Of a DNA stretch of 37,343 bases, positions 24,275-32,288 are shown piece after piece. Numbering within the stretch: the stretch's first letter is position 1; each line of letters starts with the position of its first letter. The DNA is taken from assembly GCA_900299325.1 (NCBI GenBank), contig OMJK01000178.1:1-37343 (forward strand), written 5' to 3'. Below the pieces are notes generated by a model. The model had not been told where the DNA came from and did no database searches. It worked only from the letters and a program-made list of their open reading frames with translations. The translations under genes were made by a program, and so were the position numbers. This stretch comes from Nitrospiraceae bacterium (lineage in GTDB: Bacteria; Nitrospirota; Nitrospiria; Nitrospirales; Nitrospiraceae).

Positions 24275-25777
24275 ATGCACGATCACAAACCGACGAAGAC
24301 CTCCCGGATCCTGGGAACGGAGACGGAGTTCGGCATCGCGTCCAAGGATGCGGCGGCTGCCGATCCCGTGTCGGGCTCGATTGCCGTGATCGGCCACTAT
24401 CCGGGCCTGCCCGCGCCGCAGGCCATCTGGGATTACGAAAACGAAAATCCGCTGCTGGACGCGCGCGGGTTCGAGGTCGACGGCGAACGGGAACGCCCGA
24501 ATCCCGACTACAACCGGCAGCTGAACAAAGTGCTGGCTAACGGCGGCCGGCTGTATGTGGACGGCGCGCACCCCGAGTATTCGACGCCGGAATGCACGAA
24601 CCCCCGGGAAGTGGTGGCATTCGAGCGGGTCGGCGAACGCATTCTTGCCCAATGCCTGCAGCACATGGCGCAGGCCAACGGGCGGGAACACTATGTTCTC
24701 TACAAGAATAATTCCGACGGCAAGGGCAACAGCTACGGGTACCACGAAAACTATCTGGTCGCCCGCTCCGTTCCGTTCGACCGGCTCGTGCACGTGCTGG
24801 CGCCGTTCTTCGTCACGCGATTGATTTTTGCGGGGGCGGGAAAAGTCGGCGCCGAAAATCAGACCAGTCCCACGGAATATCAAATCTCGCAGCGGGCCGA
24901 CTTCTTCGAGTGTCTGGTCGATCTCAACACGATGGTCAAGCGGCCGATCGTCAATTCGCGGGACGAACCGCACGCGGACCATGCCAAGTTCCGCCGCCTC
25001 CACGTCATCGTCGGCGATGCCAACATGGCCGAGCTGTCGACGTATCTCAAGGTCGGCACGCTGGGCATCGTGCTCGATCTCATCGAATCCGGCGCCGCCG
25101 ACCTGCCGCAACTGGATCTGGACGAGCCGGTGCGGGCGATCAAACAGGTGTCGCGCGATTTGGACATGCGCCAGACGTTGAAGCTGGCCGGTGGCCGGCC
25201 GACGACGGCAGTGGCGGTGCAGCGGGCATATCTGCATGCCGCGAAGAATTTCTACGCCTGCCACGAACTCGATCAGGTGACCAAAGATGTGCTGGTGCGC
25301 TGGGAAGACGTGCTCGACAAGCTGGAACGGGACCCCCGGTTGCTGGTCCGGGATCTGGACTGGGTGGCTAAGCGCCATCTGATCGAATCTTATATGGACC
25401 GCAAGGGATGCGGCTGGGAGGATTCGCGCATCAAGCTCATGGATCTGCAGTATCACGATGTCCGGCCCGACAAGGGATTGTTCTATACGCTGGAGCGGGG
25501 GAACCTGATCGAGCGGGTCGTGCGGGACAGCGAAGTCGTGCGGGCGGAATTCACGCCGCCGTCCGGTACGCGGGCCTACTTCCGCGGGCGCTGCGTGAGC
25601 AAGTTCGCCAAGTCGCTCTACGGCGCCAGCTGGACGTCCGTCCTGTTCGACGTCGGCAACACCACGATCAAGAAAGTGCCGCTGATGGAACCGCTCCGGG
25701 GGACGGAGGCGCTCACGGCGGAATTGCTCGACAGCGCCGAGACCGCGGACGCGCTCCTGGCGAAGCTGAAGGCGTGA
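24275..25777 (+). CDS. dop: Dop, deamidase/depupylase of the tagging system
   Basis: Dop removes Pup from proteins and, where Pup ends in Gln, deamidates it to Glu. The 500 residues have the carboxylate-amine/glutamine-synthetase-like fold: GTETEFGI (14-21) with metal-binding Glu residues, the Dop-type stretch with WDYENENPLLDARGFE, and catalytic Asp96 in LYVDGAHPEYSTPECT. Later blocks are NNSDGKGNSYGYHENYL and NSRDEPHADHAKFRRLHVIV. The extra loop before WDYENE separates it from PafA. The ATG at 24275 is 11 bp after mpa. In actinobacteria pup sits between dop and prcB; here only 31 bp lie there. Confidence 0.95.
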   Translation: MHDHKPTKTSRILGTETEFGIASKDAAAADPVSGSIAVIGHYPGLPAPQAIWDYENENPLLDARGFEVDGERERPNPDYNRQLNKVLANGGRLYVDGAHPEYSTPECTNPREVVAFERVGERILAQCLQHMAQANGREHYVLYKNNSDGKGNSYGYHENYLVARSVPFDRLVHVLAPFFVTRLIFAGAGKVGAENQTSPTEYQISQRADFFECLVDLNTMVKRPIVNSRDEPHADHAKFRRLHVIVGDANMAELSTYLKVGTLGIVLDLIESGAADLPQLDLDEPVRAIKQVSRDLDMRQTLKLAGGRPTTAVAVQRAYLHAAKNFYACHELDQVTKDVLVRWEDVLDKLERDPRLLVRDLDWVAKRHLIESYMDRKGCGWEDSRIKLMDLQYHDVRPDKGLFYTLERGNLIERVVRDSEVVRAEFTPPSGTRAYFRGRCVSKFAKSLYGASWTSVLFDVGNTTIKKVPLMEPLRGTEALTAELLDSAETADALLAKLKA

Positions 25778-25808
25778 GCGCAGTGGTGACGAGTCCGTTC
25801 GCACAACC

Positions 25809-26633
25809 ATGAACCTGCCGTTTCTGCCCAACCACGACGATTCGAGCTTCTTCGATTTCATCTCGAAGCAGCATCCCGACCTGACGATCGGCAACCGCGG
25901 GCTGTCGTCCGCGCCGGCGGGACCGGACGCGTCCCGCGGCGTGCCGCCCATGACGGTGCCGCAGGCCACGACGGTCCTGGCCATCAAATACCAGAAGGGT
26001 GTGGTGATCGCCGGAGACCGGCGGGCGACCGAAGGGTTCCAGATCGCCGACCGGCGGATCGAAAAAGTGTTCAAGATCGATGACCATTCTGCCATGGCCA
26101 TCGCGGGCGCCGCGGGCCCCTGTATCGAAATGGCCAAACTGTTTCAGACGGAACTGGAGCACTATGAAAAGCTGGAGGGCGTGGCGCTCTCCTGCGAAGG
26201 TAAGGCGAACAAGCTGGGCCAGATGGTGAAGGCCAACCTGCCGATGGTGTTTCAGGGCCTCGTCGTCATGCCGCTCTACGTCGGCTTCGACGTGAAACGG
26301 GGCGAAGGCCGCATCTTCAAGTACGACATTACCGGCGGGCGGTACGAAGAGTCGGACTATCACGCGATCGGGTCAGGCGGGAAAGATGCGCGGAATACCA
26401 TGCGGGAACATTTCCAGAAGAATTTTGCGGAAGCCGACGCGCTCAAGCTGGCGTTGATGTCGCTCTACAACGCGGCGGACGACGACGTCGGCACGGGCGG
26501 GCCCGATCTGGTGCGCGGGATTTATCCGACCGCCAAGTGCGTGACGGCCCAGGGGATCGCCGACGTGCCCGACGCCTCCATCCGCGCCGTCTATGACGGA
26601 TTGATCGCCGCGCGCCGCTCGAAGGAGACGTAA
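25809..26633 (+). CDS. prcB: PrcB, proteasome beta subunit
   Basis: PrcB forms the two inner, proteolytic rings of the 20S proteasome. The 274-residue precursor has a 53-residue propeptide containing SSFFDFISKQHPDL, matching the actinobacterial propeptide. Cleavage would expose Thr54 as Thr1 (TTVLAIKYQ). Asp17 lies in GDRRATEG and Lys33 in RIEKVF at the expected spacing, and YNAADDDVGTGGPDLVRGIYPTA is conserved. The residue before Thr1 is Ala, not the usual Gly. No strong ribosome site precedes the ATG, so coupling to dop is likely. prcA begins 2 bp after the stop. Confidence 0.97.
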   Translation: MNLPFLPNHDDSSFFDFISKQHPDLTIGNRGLSSAPAGPDASRGVPPMTVPQATTVLAIKYQKGVVIAGDRRATEGFQIADRRIEKVFKIDDHSAMAIAGAAGPCIEMAKLFQTELEHYEKLEGVALSCEGKANKLGQMVKANLPMVFQGLVVMPLYVGFDVKRGEGRIFKYDITGGRYEESDYHAIGSGGKDARNTMREHFQKNFAEADALKLALMSLYNAADDDVGTGGPDLVRGIYPTAKCVTAQGIADVPDASIRAVYDGLIAARRSKET

Positions 26634-26635
26634 CG

Positions 26636-27322
26636 ATGCCGATGCCCTACTACGTGTCTCCCGAGCAGATGATGCAGGACAAGGCGGAGTACGCCAAGAA
26701 GGGCATCGCGAAGGGCCGCTCGATCATCGTGATGGAATATGCGGACGGCGTGCTGCTGACGGCGGACAATCCGAGCGCGTCGCTGCACAAGATCTCGGAA
26801 GTCTACGACAGCATCGCGTTCGCCGGCGCCGGCAAGTACAGCGAGTTCGAAAACCTCCGCAAGGCCGGCATCCGCCACGCCGATTTGAAGGGCTTCATGT
26901 ACAGCCGCGAAGACGTCACGGCCCGGTCGCTGGCCAACGGTTACTCGCAAAGCCTGGGCACGATTTTCAGCCAGGAGATCAAGCCGCTGGAGGTCGAAAT
27001 TCTCGTCGTGCAGGTCGGCGTGAACGGGCATCCCAACGAGATTTACCGGATTTCTTTCGACGGCAGCATCATCGACGAAAAGAAATTCGCCGTCATCGGC
27101 GGCCGGTCGGAAACCGTGCAGACATTTTTGAAAGACAAGATCGACGGCCAGGTGCCGTCGCTGAAGGCCGCCGTGGCCCTCTGTGTCTCGGCGCTCGAAC
27201 AGACGCCCAATCAGAAGCTCGCTCCCGAGGGACTCGAAATTGCCGTGCTCGAACGGCAGCGGGCCACCCGCAAGTTCCGCCGGCTCTCCACCGCCGATAT
27301 CAAACAACTGCTTGCCTCGTAA
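26636..27322 (+). CDS. prcA: PrcA, proteasome alpha subunit
   Basis: PrcA builds the outer rings that gate the 20S proteasome and receive the ATPase tails. The 228 residues begin MPMPYYVSPEQMMQDKAEYA, then KGIAKGRSIIVMEYADGVLL and NPSASLHKISEVYDSIAFAG, closely matching mycobacterial PrcA (FPYFISPEQ, KGIARAKSVVAL, SLQKISELYD). The Lys in LHKISE belongs to the docking pocket for the ATPase tail. The C-terminus is shorter than in mycobacteria and lacks the Ser/Gly-rich tail. The start follows prcB by 2 bp, with AAGGAGA upstream; equal production of both subunits is expected. Confidence 0.97.
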   Translation: MPMPYYVSPEQMMQDKAEYAKKGIAKGRSIIVMEYADGVLLTADNPSASLHKISEVYDSIAFAGAGKYSEFENLRKAGIRHADLKGFMYSREDVTARSLANGYSQSLGTIFSQEIKPLEVEILVVQVGVNGHPNEIYRISFDGSIIDEKKFAVIGGRSETVQTFLKDKIDGQVPSLKAAVALCVSALEQTPNQKLAPEGLEIAVLERQRATRKFRRLSTADIKQLLAS

Positions 27323-27346
27323 TCCCCGTTCGCGGTTCTCCGTGAT

Positions 27347-27378
27347 CTGTTGATCAACAGGGGAGGGGCGTGTATTCT
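27347..27378 (+). promoter_or_regulatory. pafA promoter with an overlapping palindromic operator candidate
   Basis: TTGATC (27350-27355) and TATTCT (27373-27378) are spaced by exactly 17 nt. A perfect 14-bp palindrome, CTGTTGATCAACAG (27347-27360), covers the -35 box. The start of transcription would be near 27385. The palindrome is where a dimeric repressor or activator could bind; the regulator is unknown. Confidence 0.55.
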
Positions 27379-27409
27379 GTCTTCACACGCCATGATGCCT
27401 CCCGGCCCC

Positions 27410-28786
27410 ATGAAACAGCGCATCTTCGGGCTCGAAAACGAGTACGGCCTGATCTTTTCGCCCAACGGGCGCATCTATCTGCCGATGGAGAAGGTGCTGG
27501 GCTACATCTTCGAAGGTTTGATCCCGAACAGCTGGCCGTCCAACGCGTTTCTCGTCAACGGCGCGCGGTTCTACCAGGACACCGGCTGCCATCCGGAGTA
27601 CTCCACGCCCGAGTGTGACAACATTCTGGATCTCGTCGTGCACGACAAAGCGGGCGAGCGGCTGCTCGAAGCCTGCCTCCCGGCGGCGGAGGAGCGGCTG
27701 CGGGAAGAGGGATTGTCCGGGGAAATTTATATCTTCAAGAACAACACCGACTCGCTCGGCAACACCTACGGCTGCCACGAAAACTTCCTGATGCGGCGCG
27801 ACGTCGATTTCTGGAAAGTCACCGAACAGCTGATCCCGTTCTTCGTGACGCGCCAGGTCTACAGCGGAGCGGGCAAAGTGTTGAAGGTGTCGGGCAAGCC
27901 GCAGTTCTTCATCTCGCAGCGTGCCCAGCATATTCACGAGAAGACGTCGTCGTCCACGACCTCGTCGCGCAGCATCATCAACACGCGGGATGAACCGCAT
28001 GCCGACGCGGAACGCTATCGCCGGCTCCACATCATCGTCGGCGATTCCAACATGTCGGAGTACGCGACGTATCTCAAAGTCGGCACGGCGGCGCTGGTGC
28101 TGTCTATGATCGAAGAAGGTTACGCCGTTCACGGGATGGAGTTGGAAGATCCGGTCAAGGCGATCCGGGAGATTTCCCGCGATCCCACATTGAAAAAGAA
28201 GGTGAAGCTGGACGACGGCCGGCAGATGACCGCCATCGAGATTCAGCGGGTCTACCTGGAGCGTGCGAAGGAGTACCTCGATCAGCAGGACCACGAGCCG
28301 CTGCTCGACGACGTCTTCGCCAAATGGGCGGCTATCCTCGACGACCTGGACGACGATCCGATGCAACTGACGCACCAAGTCGACTGGGTGGCAAAGAAGC
28401 ACATCATTCAGTCCTACATCGACAAGAAAGACTGCGGGTGGGACGATCCGCGGGTGTTTCTGCTCGACTTGCAGTATCACGACGTGAAGCGGACACGCGG
28501 GCTGTATTATCTGATGGAGTCCCGCGGGATGGTCGATCGCATTGTCGAAGAGGAGGCGGTGCAGCGTGCCATGTCGACGCCGCCGCAAACGACGCGCGCG
28601 AAGGTGCGCGGGGATTTCATCCGCTTCGCGCGGGCCAAAAACCGGTCGTACACTGTGGACTGGACGTACTTGAAGCTCAACGGCTATTGGGAAGAAACGA
28701 TTCTCTGCATGGATCCCTTCAGCGCGGCCAACCGGCGGGTCGAGGAACTGGTCTCGCAGGTGTCGGGGGCGCGGTTTTACCGATGA
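27410..28786 (+). CDS. pafA: PafA, Pup ligase
   Basis: PafA uses ATP to join the C-terminal Glu side chain of Pup-like tags to lysines of target proteins. From the ATG at 27410 the protein has 458 residues and begins MKQRIFGLENEYGL, placing metal ligand Glu9 and catalytic Asp57 (GARFYQD) at the mycobacterial positions. HPEYSTPECDN, NNTDSLGNTYGCHENFL and NTRDEPHADAERYRRLHIIV follow. Starts at 27392 or 27395 are possible and would add five or six residues. A separate promoter lies in the 87-bp gap after prcA. The stop overlaps the next gene by 4 bp. Confidence 0.96.
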   Translation: MKQRIFGLENEYGLIFSPNGRIYLPMEKVLGYIFEGLIPNSWPSNAFLVNGARFYQDTGCHPEYSTPECDNILDLVVHDKAGERLLEACLPAAEERLREEGLSGEIYIFKNNTDSLGNTYGCHENFLMRRDVDFWKVTEQLIPFFVTRQVYSGAGKVLKVSGKPQFFISQRAQHIHEKTSSSTTSSRSIINTRDEPHADAERYRRLHIIVGDSNMSEYATYLKVGTAALVLSMIEEGYAVHGMELEDPVKAIREISRDPTLKKKVKLDDGRQMTAIEIQRVYLERAKEYLDQQDHEPLLDDVFAKWAAILDDLDDDPMQLTHQVDWVAKKHIIQSYIDKKDCGWDDPRVFLLDLQYHDVKRTRGLYYLMESRGMVDRIVEEEAVQRAMSTPPQTTRAKVRGDFIRFARAKNRSYTVDWTYLKLNGYWEETILCMDPFSAANRRVEELVSQVSGARFYR

Positions 28787-29793
28787 CAGCCCGAACTCTC
28801 CTCTGGAACACCAGGTTCGACAGGGCCGTCATCGTCACGGTCTTGTTGCTGGCGAGCATTTTCCCCGTCGATCTCTTTTCCGGCGCTCCGCCGGCGTCCA
28901 CCGGTGTCGACGGGCAGTACAGCGGCAAGCAGGGGCAGATTCTGCTCGTCAAAGTGCCGGCCGATGAGACCGCGGTGTCGGTGCAGGGCCGCTTTCTGGA
29001 AAGAACCGTGAGCTTTTTCCCCGATCCGAGGGCCGGTGAAGCGCCGGGCTATGTGGCGCTGGTGGGTATCGACATGCAGGACGATCCGGGCACCCACGAG
29101 TTGACGGTCGAGATCAGGAACGGGGAGAAGGTCAAACGCCTCAGGTACAACGTGCTGGTCGTGAAAGAAAAGTTTCATGTCGAACATTTGAAGCTGCCCA
29201 AAGACAAAGTCGATCTGGACGAGAAAGGTTTCGCTAGATGGAAAACGGAGCAGGAACAGGTGAAGCAGGCGTTGGCGGAGGATTCACGGCTGAAACTCTG
29301 GCAGACGGGCTTTCTTGAGCCGGTCAGCGGCCGGCGGACGGGCATTTTCGGCAGCGTGCGCATCATGAACGGCCAGGCGCGCAACCCGCACAACGGCGAG
29401 GACATCGGCGCGCCCATGGGCGCCGACGTGATTGCGACCAACGATGGGACGGTGCGGCTGACGGTGGACCATATTTTTTCCGGCAGGGGCATCTACGTCG
29501 ATCACGGGCTTGGCTTCTACTCGATGTATTTCCATCTCTCCGAGGTGCTGGTGAAGGAGGGGGAAGCGGTCAAGGCGGGGCAGGTCATCGGCAAAGTCGG
29601 CGCCACCGGCCGCGCCACCGGCCCGCATCTCCATTGGGGTGTCAAACTCAACGGCGCCCGCGTCAACCCCTACGCGCTGCTGGATCTACCGTTCAAGAAT
29701 GGCTCAATGCCAGAGAATATAGTCGTCACTCCCGTTTCTGAATCCGCGTCGATACCACTACCGGTTCAGGAGTCCATTCCAGCTAAACAATAG
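28783..29793 (+). CDS. M23-family peptidoglycan endopeptidase, membrane-anchored or exported
   Basis: The 336-residue protein has an N-terminal signal or anchor (AVIVTVLLLASIFPVDLF), an Ig-like beta domain (about 45-130, GKQGQILLVKVPADETAVSV), a helical linker, and a C-terminal M23 domain with all zinc ligands: His203 and Asp207 in HNGEDI, then His282 and His284 in PHLHWG, plus a YFH site. It should cut peptide cross-links of peptidoglycan in the periplasm. The start overlaps the pafA stop (ATGA), so it is translated with the ligase, an unusual partner. The last ~35 residues are a low-complexity tail. Confidence 0.92.
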   Translation: MTARTLLWNTRFDRAVIVTVLLLASIFPVDLFSGAPPASTGVDGQYSGKQGQILLVKVPADETAVSVQGRFLERTVSFFPDPRAGEAPGYVALVGIDMQDDPGTHELTVEIRNGEKVKRLRYNVLVVKEKFHVEHLKLPKDKVDLDEKGFARWKTEQEQVKQALAEDSRLKLWQTGFLEPVSGRRTGIFGSVRIMNGQARNPHNGEDIGAPMGADVIATNDGTVRLTVDHIFSGRGIYVDHGLGFYSMYFHLSEVLVKEGEAVKAGQVIGKVGATGRATGPHLHWGVKLNGARVNPYALLDLPFKNGSMPENIVVTPVSESASIPLPVQESIPAKQ

Positions 29794-29935
29794 AAGCGGT
29801 GGTGGAGGTTCAGCTGCAGTTGCTCTCATTCCTGTCGCACCCTCTTGAAGTCTGAAACTGTTCCTGACACCATTTCCTAGTTTATGATGAATCGACTGAC
29901 GCTATAACAATATCAAAGGGGCTTGATTTATTGGG
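29794..29935. other. Non-coding stretch with lower GC and one copy of a TTCCTGACACCATTTCC motif
   Basis: No gene is seen. At 29861-29877 lies TTCCTGACACCATTTCC; a related inverted copy, ATGTCAGGAGCCATTTATT, is at 30273-30291 beyond the next gene. From memory, similar GGTGTCAGGAAC words occur beside REP-type elements and transposase genes. The stretch also marks the drop in GC content. Confidence 0.4.
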
Positions 29936-30256
29936 ATGTGGATGAACACTGAACAGAGAGGTAGGACGTTAAGTCGCGCTCGAAGATATGCTGCTCTCGG
30001 CATACTAGGGGGGGTTTTTCTGTGTGGTGGAGTTATAGGCATGTGGATCGGTGAAACCTTGATCAAATTGATGCAAGGTGGGGTTACCAATGTCCAAGAG
30101 AGATTATTATCTCCGGCACGCCCAGCGGAAGGTATTGGTGGGTTGGTAGGTATTGTTTTAGGATTTGCTGCAGGTTATTGGGGTTGGAAGAAATTCAGTC
30201 TTGGAATTGGGTTTCTGTCCCCAGCGCAATTGGAGGAGCTATATAAACCGGAATAG
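29936..30256 (+). CDS. Small membrane protein in a low-GC island, unknown function
   Basis: The 106-residue protein has two membrane helices: ALGILGGVFLCGGVIGMWIG near residues 20-40 and GIGGLVGIVLGFAAGYWGW near 66-86. They are joined by a loop with TNVQERLLSPARPAEG, and a soluble tail LSPAQLEELYKPE follows. The start may be 29936 or 29942. Codon use differs clearly from the neighbours: GC is about 47% by eye against more than 60%, with many A/T third positions. It sits between inverted copies of a short motif, so recent transfer is likely. I do not recognise the family. Confidence 0.65.
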   Translation: MWMNTEQRGRTLSRARRYAALGILGGVFLCGGVIGMWIGETLIKLMQGGVTNVQERLLSPARPAEGIGGLVGIVLGFAAGYWGWKKFSLGIGFLSPAQLEELYKPE

Positions 30257-30272
30257 TGAGTAACGAGAAAAG

Positions 30273-30291
30273 ATGTCAGGAGCCATTTATT
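30273..30291. repeat. Inverted copy of the TTCCTGACA-type motif at the right edge of the low-GC island
   Basis: ATGTCAGGAGCCATTTATT is related, in inverse orientation, to the left motif at 29861-29877 (shared core TCCTGACA). The two enclose about 395 bp holding one gene. No target-site duplication was recognised. Confidence 0.4.
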
Positions 30292-30331
30292 GTCTGGACG
30301 ATAGGTGAGGGCTCGTTCTTTAACCGCTTTT

Positions 30332-30697
30332 TTATCGTCCAGTGCCGAGCCCGCCCAAGAGCGGCATGAGGCTTTCTGTGCCGGGTCCTTTGCCGTCGCG
30401 CATTGCGTCGCTGAGTTCGTCGAGCAGCCGGCCGGCTTCGGGGTTGACGGATTTGAGTTTGTCGCCGAGGTGTCCGGATAGCAGTTCCCGCTGCACGTCC
30501 GCTTCCGAAAGTTTTCCGTCCTTGATGCTCTGATCCAACATCTGCGCGAGTGCTTGAACTTTCGCATACATGTCCGGCGGCAGACGGTTCAGAATACTCG
30601 CCGCGCCCTGCTGGCCGGTCATTTGAGCGATAGATGACGGGCTAACGAGACTCAAGCCCGCGATCAACACGCATCCAACCGTCAGAAGCTGTTTCAT
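30332..30697 (-). CDS. Small exported helical protein, hypothetical
   Basis: The 121-residue precursor starts with a clear signal peptide (core LLTVGCVLIAGLSLV, cut near SIA-Q), from an ATG at 30697 with GGAGG 5 nt upstream. The mature part is alpha-helical: MYAKVQALAQMLDQSIKDGK, SEADVQRELLSG, then AGRLLDELSDAMRDGK, and a Gly-rich end. The repeated short acidic and basic helices suggest a periplasmic binding or scaffold role, but no known family is recognised. The reading frame is clean and the codon use is that of the host, unlike the low-GC gene next to it. Confidence 0.75.
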   Translation of the reverse strand: MKQLLTVGCVLIAGLSLVSPSSIAQMTGQQGAASILNRLPPDMYAKVQALAQMLDQSIKDGKLSEADVQRELLSGHLGDKLKSVNPEAGRLLDELSDAMRDGKGPGTESLMPLLGGLGTGR

Positions 30698-30804
30698 GTG
30701 CGCCTCCAGTCGATGAAGTCTGCTGAGTCTATTGTCTCCGACTCAGAGTCCGGCACACACAAAAAACACGATTTCATGTGGCTTCGAAAATGGTACAGAC
30801 CATA

Positions 30805-30839
30805 CCCTCGCTCCTGTGGGGAGAGGGGAGGGTGAGGGG
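30805..30839. repeat. CCCTCGCTCC...GGGGAGAGGG type intergenic palindromic element
   Basis: The segment reads CCCTCGCTCCTGTGGGGAGA and continues GGGGAGGGTGAGGGG. The first ten bases pair with GGGGAGAGGG with two mismatches across a 3-nt loop. Elements of this type recur between genes in many GC-rich bacteria. It lies between the HD gene and the exported protein gene on the minus strand and may end transcription. A 7-bp inverted repeat CTGAGTC/GACTCAG is at 30723-30746. Confidence 0.4.
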
Positions 30840-30845
30840 AATGAG

Positions 30846-32267
30846 CTAGAACTGAGACTCAATACTGGACGGAGTTTTGTTCAGGACAGTGGCAGCAGCG
30901 CGGGAGAGAGCGGCGTCGTGCTTGTGATCCAGTGAGAACAGGCGGAACTGGATGAGGCGGGTCGGCAGCAGATCCAGAAATTCTTCCAGCGGCTCGGTGG
31001 AGACGCCTTTCGTGCCCGGATCGTAGACATAGAGCGGATTGCCGCGCCGGTCCTTCGGATCGGGCCGCGGGTCCAGCGGGGCCATGTCGACGCGGAACTC
31101 CACGTTCTTGAGATCGGCCGGCAGTTCCTTCGCAATCTGCTTCTCGAAATACTCATGGCCCGGAAAGGCCATGCCGCGCTCCTGCCCCTTTTCCTTGAGC
31201 ACCGTGCTGTAGGCCATCTTCCACTTCACGTCACGATCCAGAATCCGGCCCCATTCCAGCCCCAGCCGGCGCCGCGCGTTCTGGCGGGAGGATTTCCATT
31301 GCCGGACTTCTTCGAGCAGCGACCAGTCGGTCAACGTCAGGTAGTCGTCCATCGCGTTGCGCGGATCGCGCGGGCGCAGCAGCTTCATGGTGTCGCCGAA
31401 GATGTCGCGCAGGTGAATGTCGATGGCCCTGGTCGTCCGATGAAAGTAGACGTTCGAATAGAGGTACATGCGGGTGTTCAGGAACATTTGTAACGCCGGC
31501 AGGCCGGTCTTGTGAATCGTGAAGCCCTTGTCGGTGATGATGGTGTAGTGGATAAGCCGCGTGAGATCGACGGGGCCGACGGCGACGCCGCACATGTACG
31601 AATCACGCAGGACGTAATCCAAGTTGTCGCCGGTGTAGCTGCCGGAAATGACCGGCTGGAGCATGTTCAGCCAGCGCGGGAGTTTGGAGTTGTCTTTCCC
31701 TTTCTCTTTCAGAATCAGATGAGCGATCTGCGCCGGGTCGAGGGATTCGCCCTTTTCGAACGGCCCGGACGGGCTGCGGCGGATCTTCTTGATGATCGGG
31801 CCGAGATGGTCGCGAATGATGATCTGGCCCAGTTTTTCATGAGTCAGATGAAACCCGTGAAGATAATTCTCGTCGAAGAAGTGACAGAACGGGCCGTGTC
31901 CGATGTCGTGGAGGAGGGCGGTCACGCGCAGCAGTCCCTCGATGTAGTTGGCCGACGGCGCATCCGGCACGGCTTTTTTGAGGAATGGGTAGAGATGCCG
32001 GGCGAACCGTCCCGCTACGTGCATGGTGCCTAGCGAATGCACGAAGCGCGTGTGCTCGGCGGAGGGGTAGACCCACCGGGCGCTTTGCAGTTGATAGATG
32101 TACCGGAGGCGCTGCACCCACGGCGAGTCGATCAAATCCTTCTCGGTGCATTCGTGCGGATCGGGGACGGCGAACGGCACGGTGAAGGTGACGTACTTAT
32201 GAATGGGGTCGGCGATCAGCGCTGATCCGTCGTAGGGGGCGTGGGTCGGTTTTTCCACCCGGCTCAT
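30846..32267 (-). CDS. HD-domain phosphohydrolase (SAMHD1/dGTPase-like)
   Basis: The 473-residue protein carries HTRFVHSLGTMHVAGRFA (metal His77), the HD pair His120-Asp121 in TALLHDIGHGPFCHFF, and a distal Asp in GDNLDYVLRDSYMCGVAV. This order is that of SAMHD1/YdhJ-type HD proteins, relatives of dGTP triphosphohydrolases. Such enzymes hydrolyse nucleotides or related phosphates; the substrate here cannot be read from sequence. The C-terminal third (about 330-473) is a family-specific extension. It is cytosolic. The gene lies 21 bp upstream of no close partner: the DUF2062 gene ends just beyond its start on the same strand. Confidence 0.9.
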   Translation of the reverse strand: MSRVEKPTHAPYDGSALIADPIHKYVTFTVPFAVPDPHECTEKDLIDSPWVQRLRYIYQLQSARWVYPSAEHTRFVHSLGTMHVAGRFARHLYPFLKKAVPDAPSANYIEGLLRVTALLHDIGHGPFCHFFDENYLHGFHLTHEKLGQIIIRDHLGPIIKKIRRSPSGPFEKGESLDPAQIAHLILKEKGKDNSKLPRWLNMLQPVISGSYTGDNLDYVLRDSYMCGVAVGPVDLTRLIHYTIITDKGFTIHKTGLPALQMFLNTRMYLYSNVYFHRTTRAIDIHLRDIFGDTMKLLRPRDPRNAMDDYLTLTDWSLLEEVRQWKSSRQNARRRLGLEWGRILDRDVKWKMAYSTVLKEKGQERGMAFPGHEYFEKQIAKELPADLKNVEFRVDMAPLDPRPDPKDRRGNPLYVYDPGTKGVSTEPLEEFLDLLPTRLIQFRLFSLDHKHDAALSRAAATVLNKTPSSIESQF

Positions 32268-32288
32268 GGCGCGGGCATCTTAGCCCAC

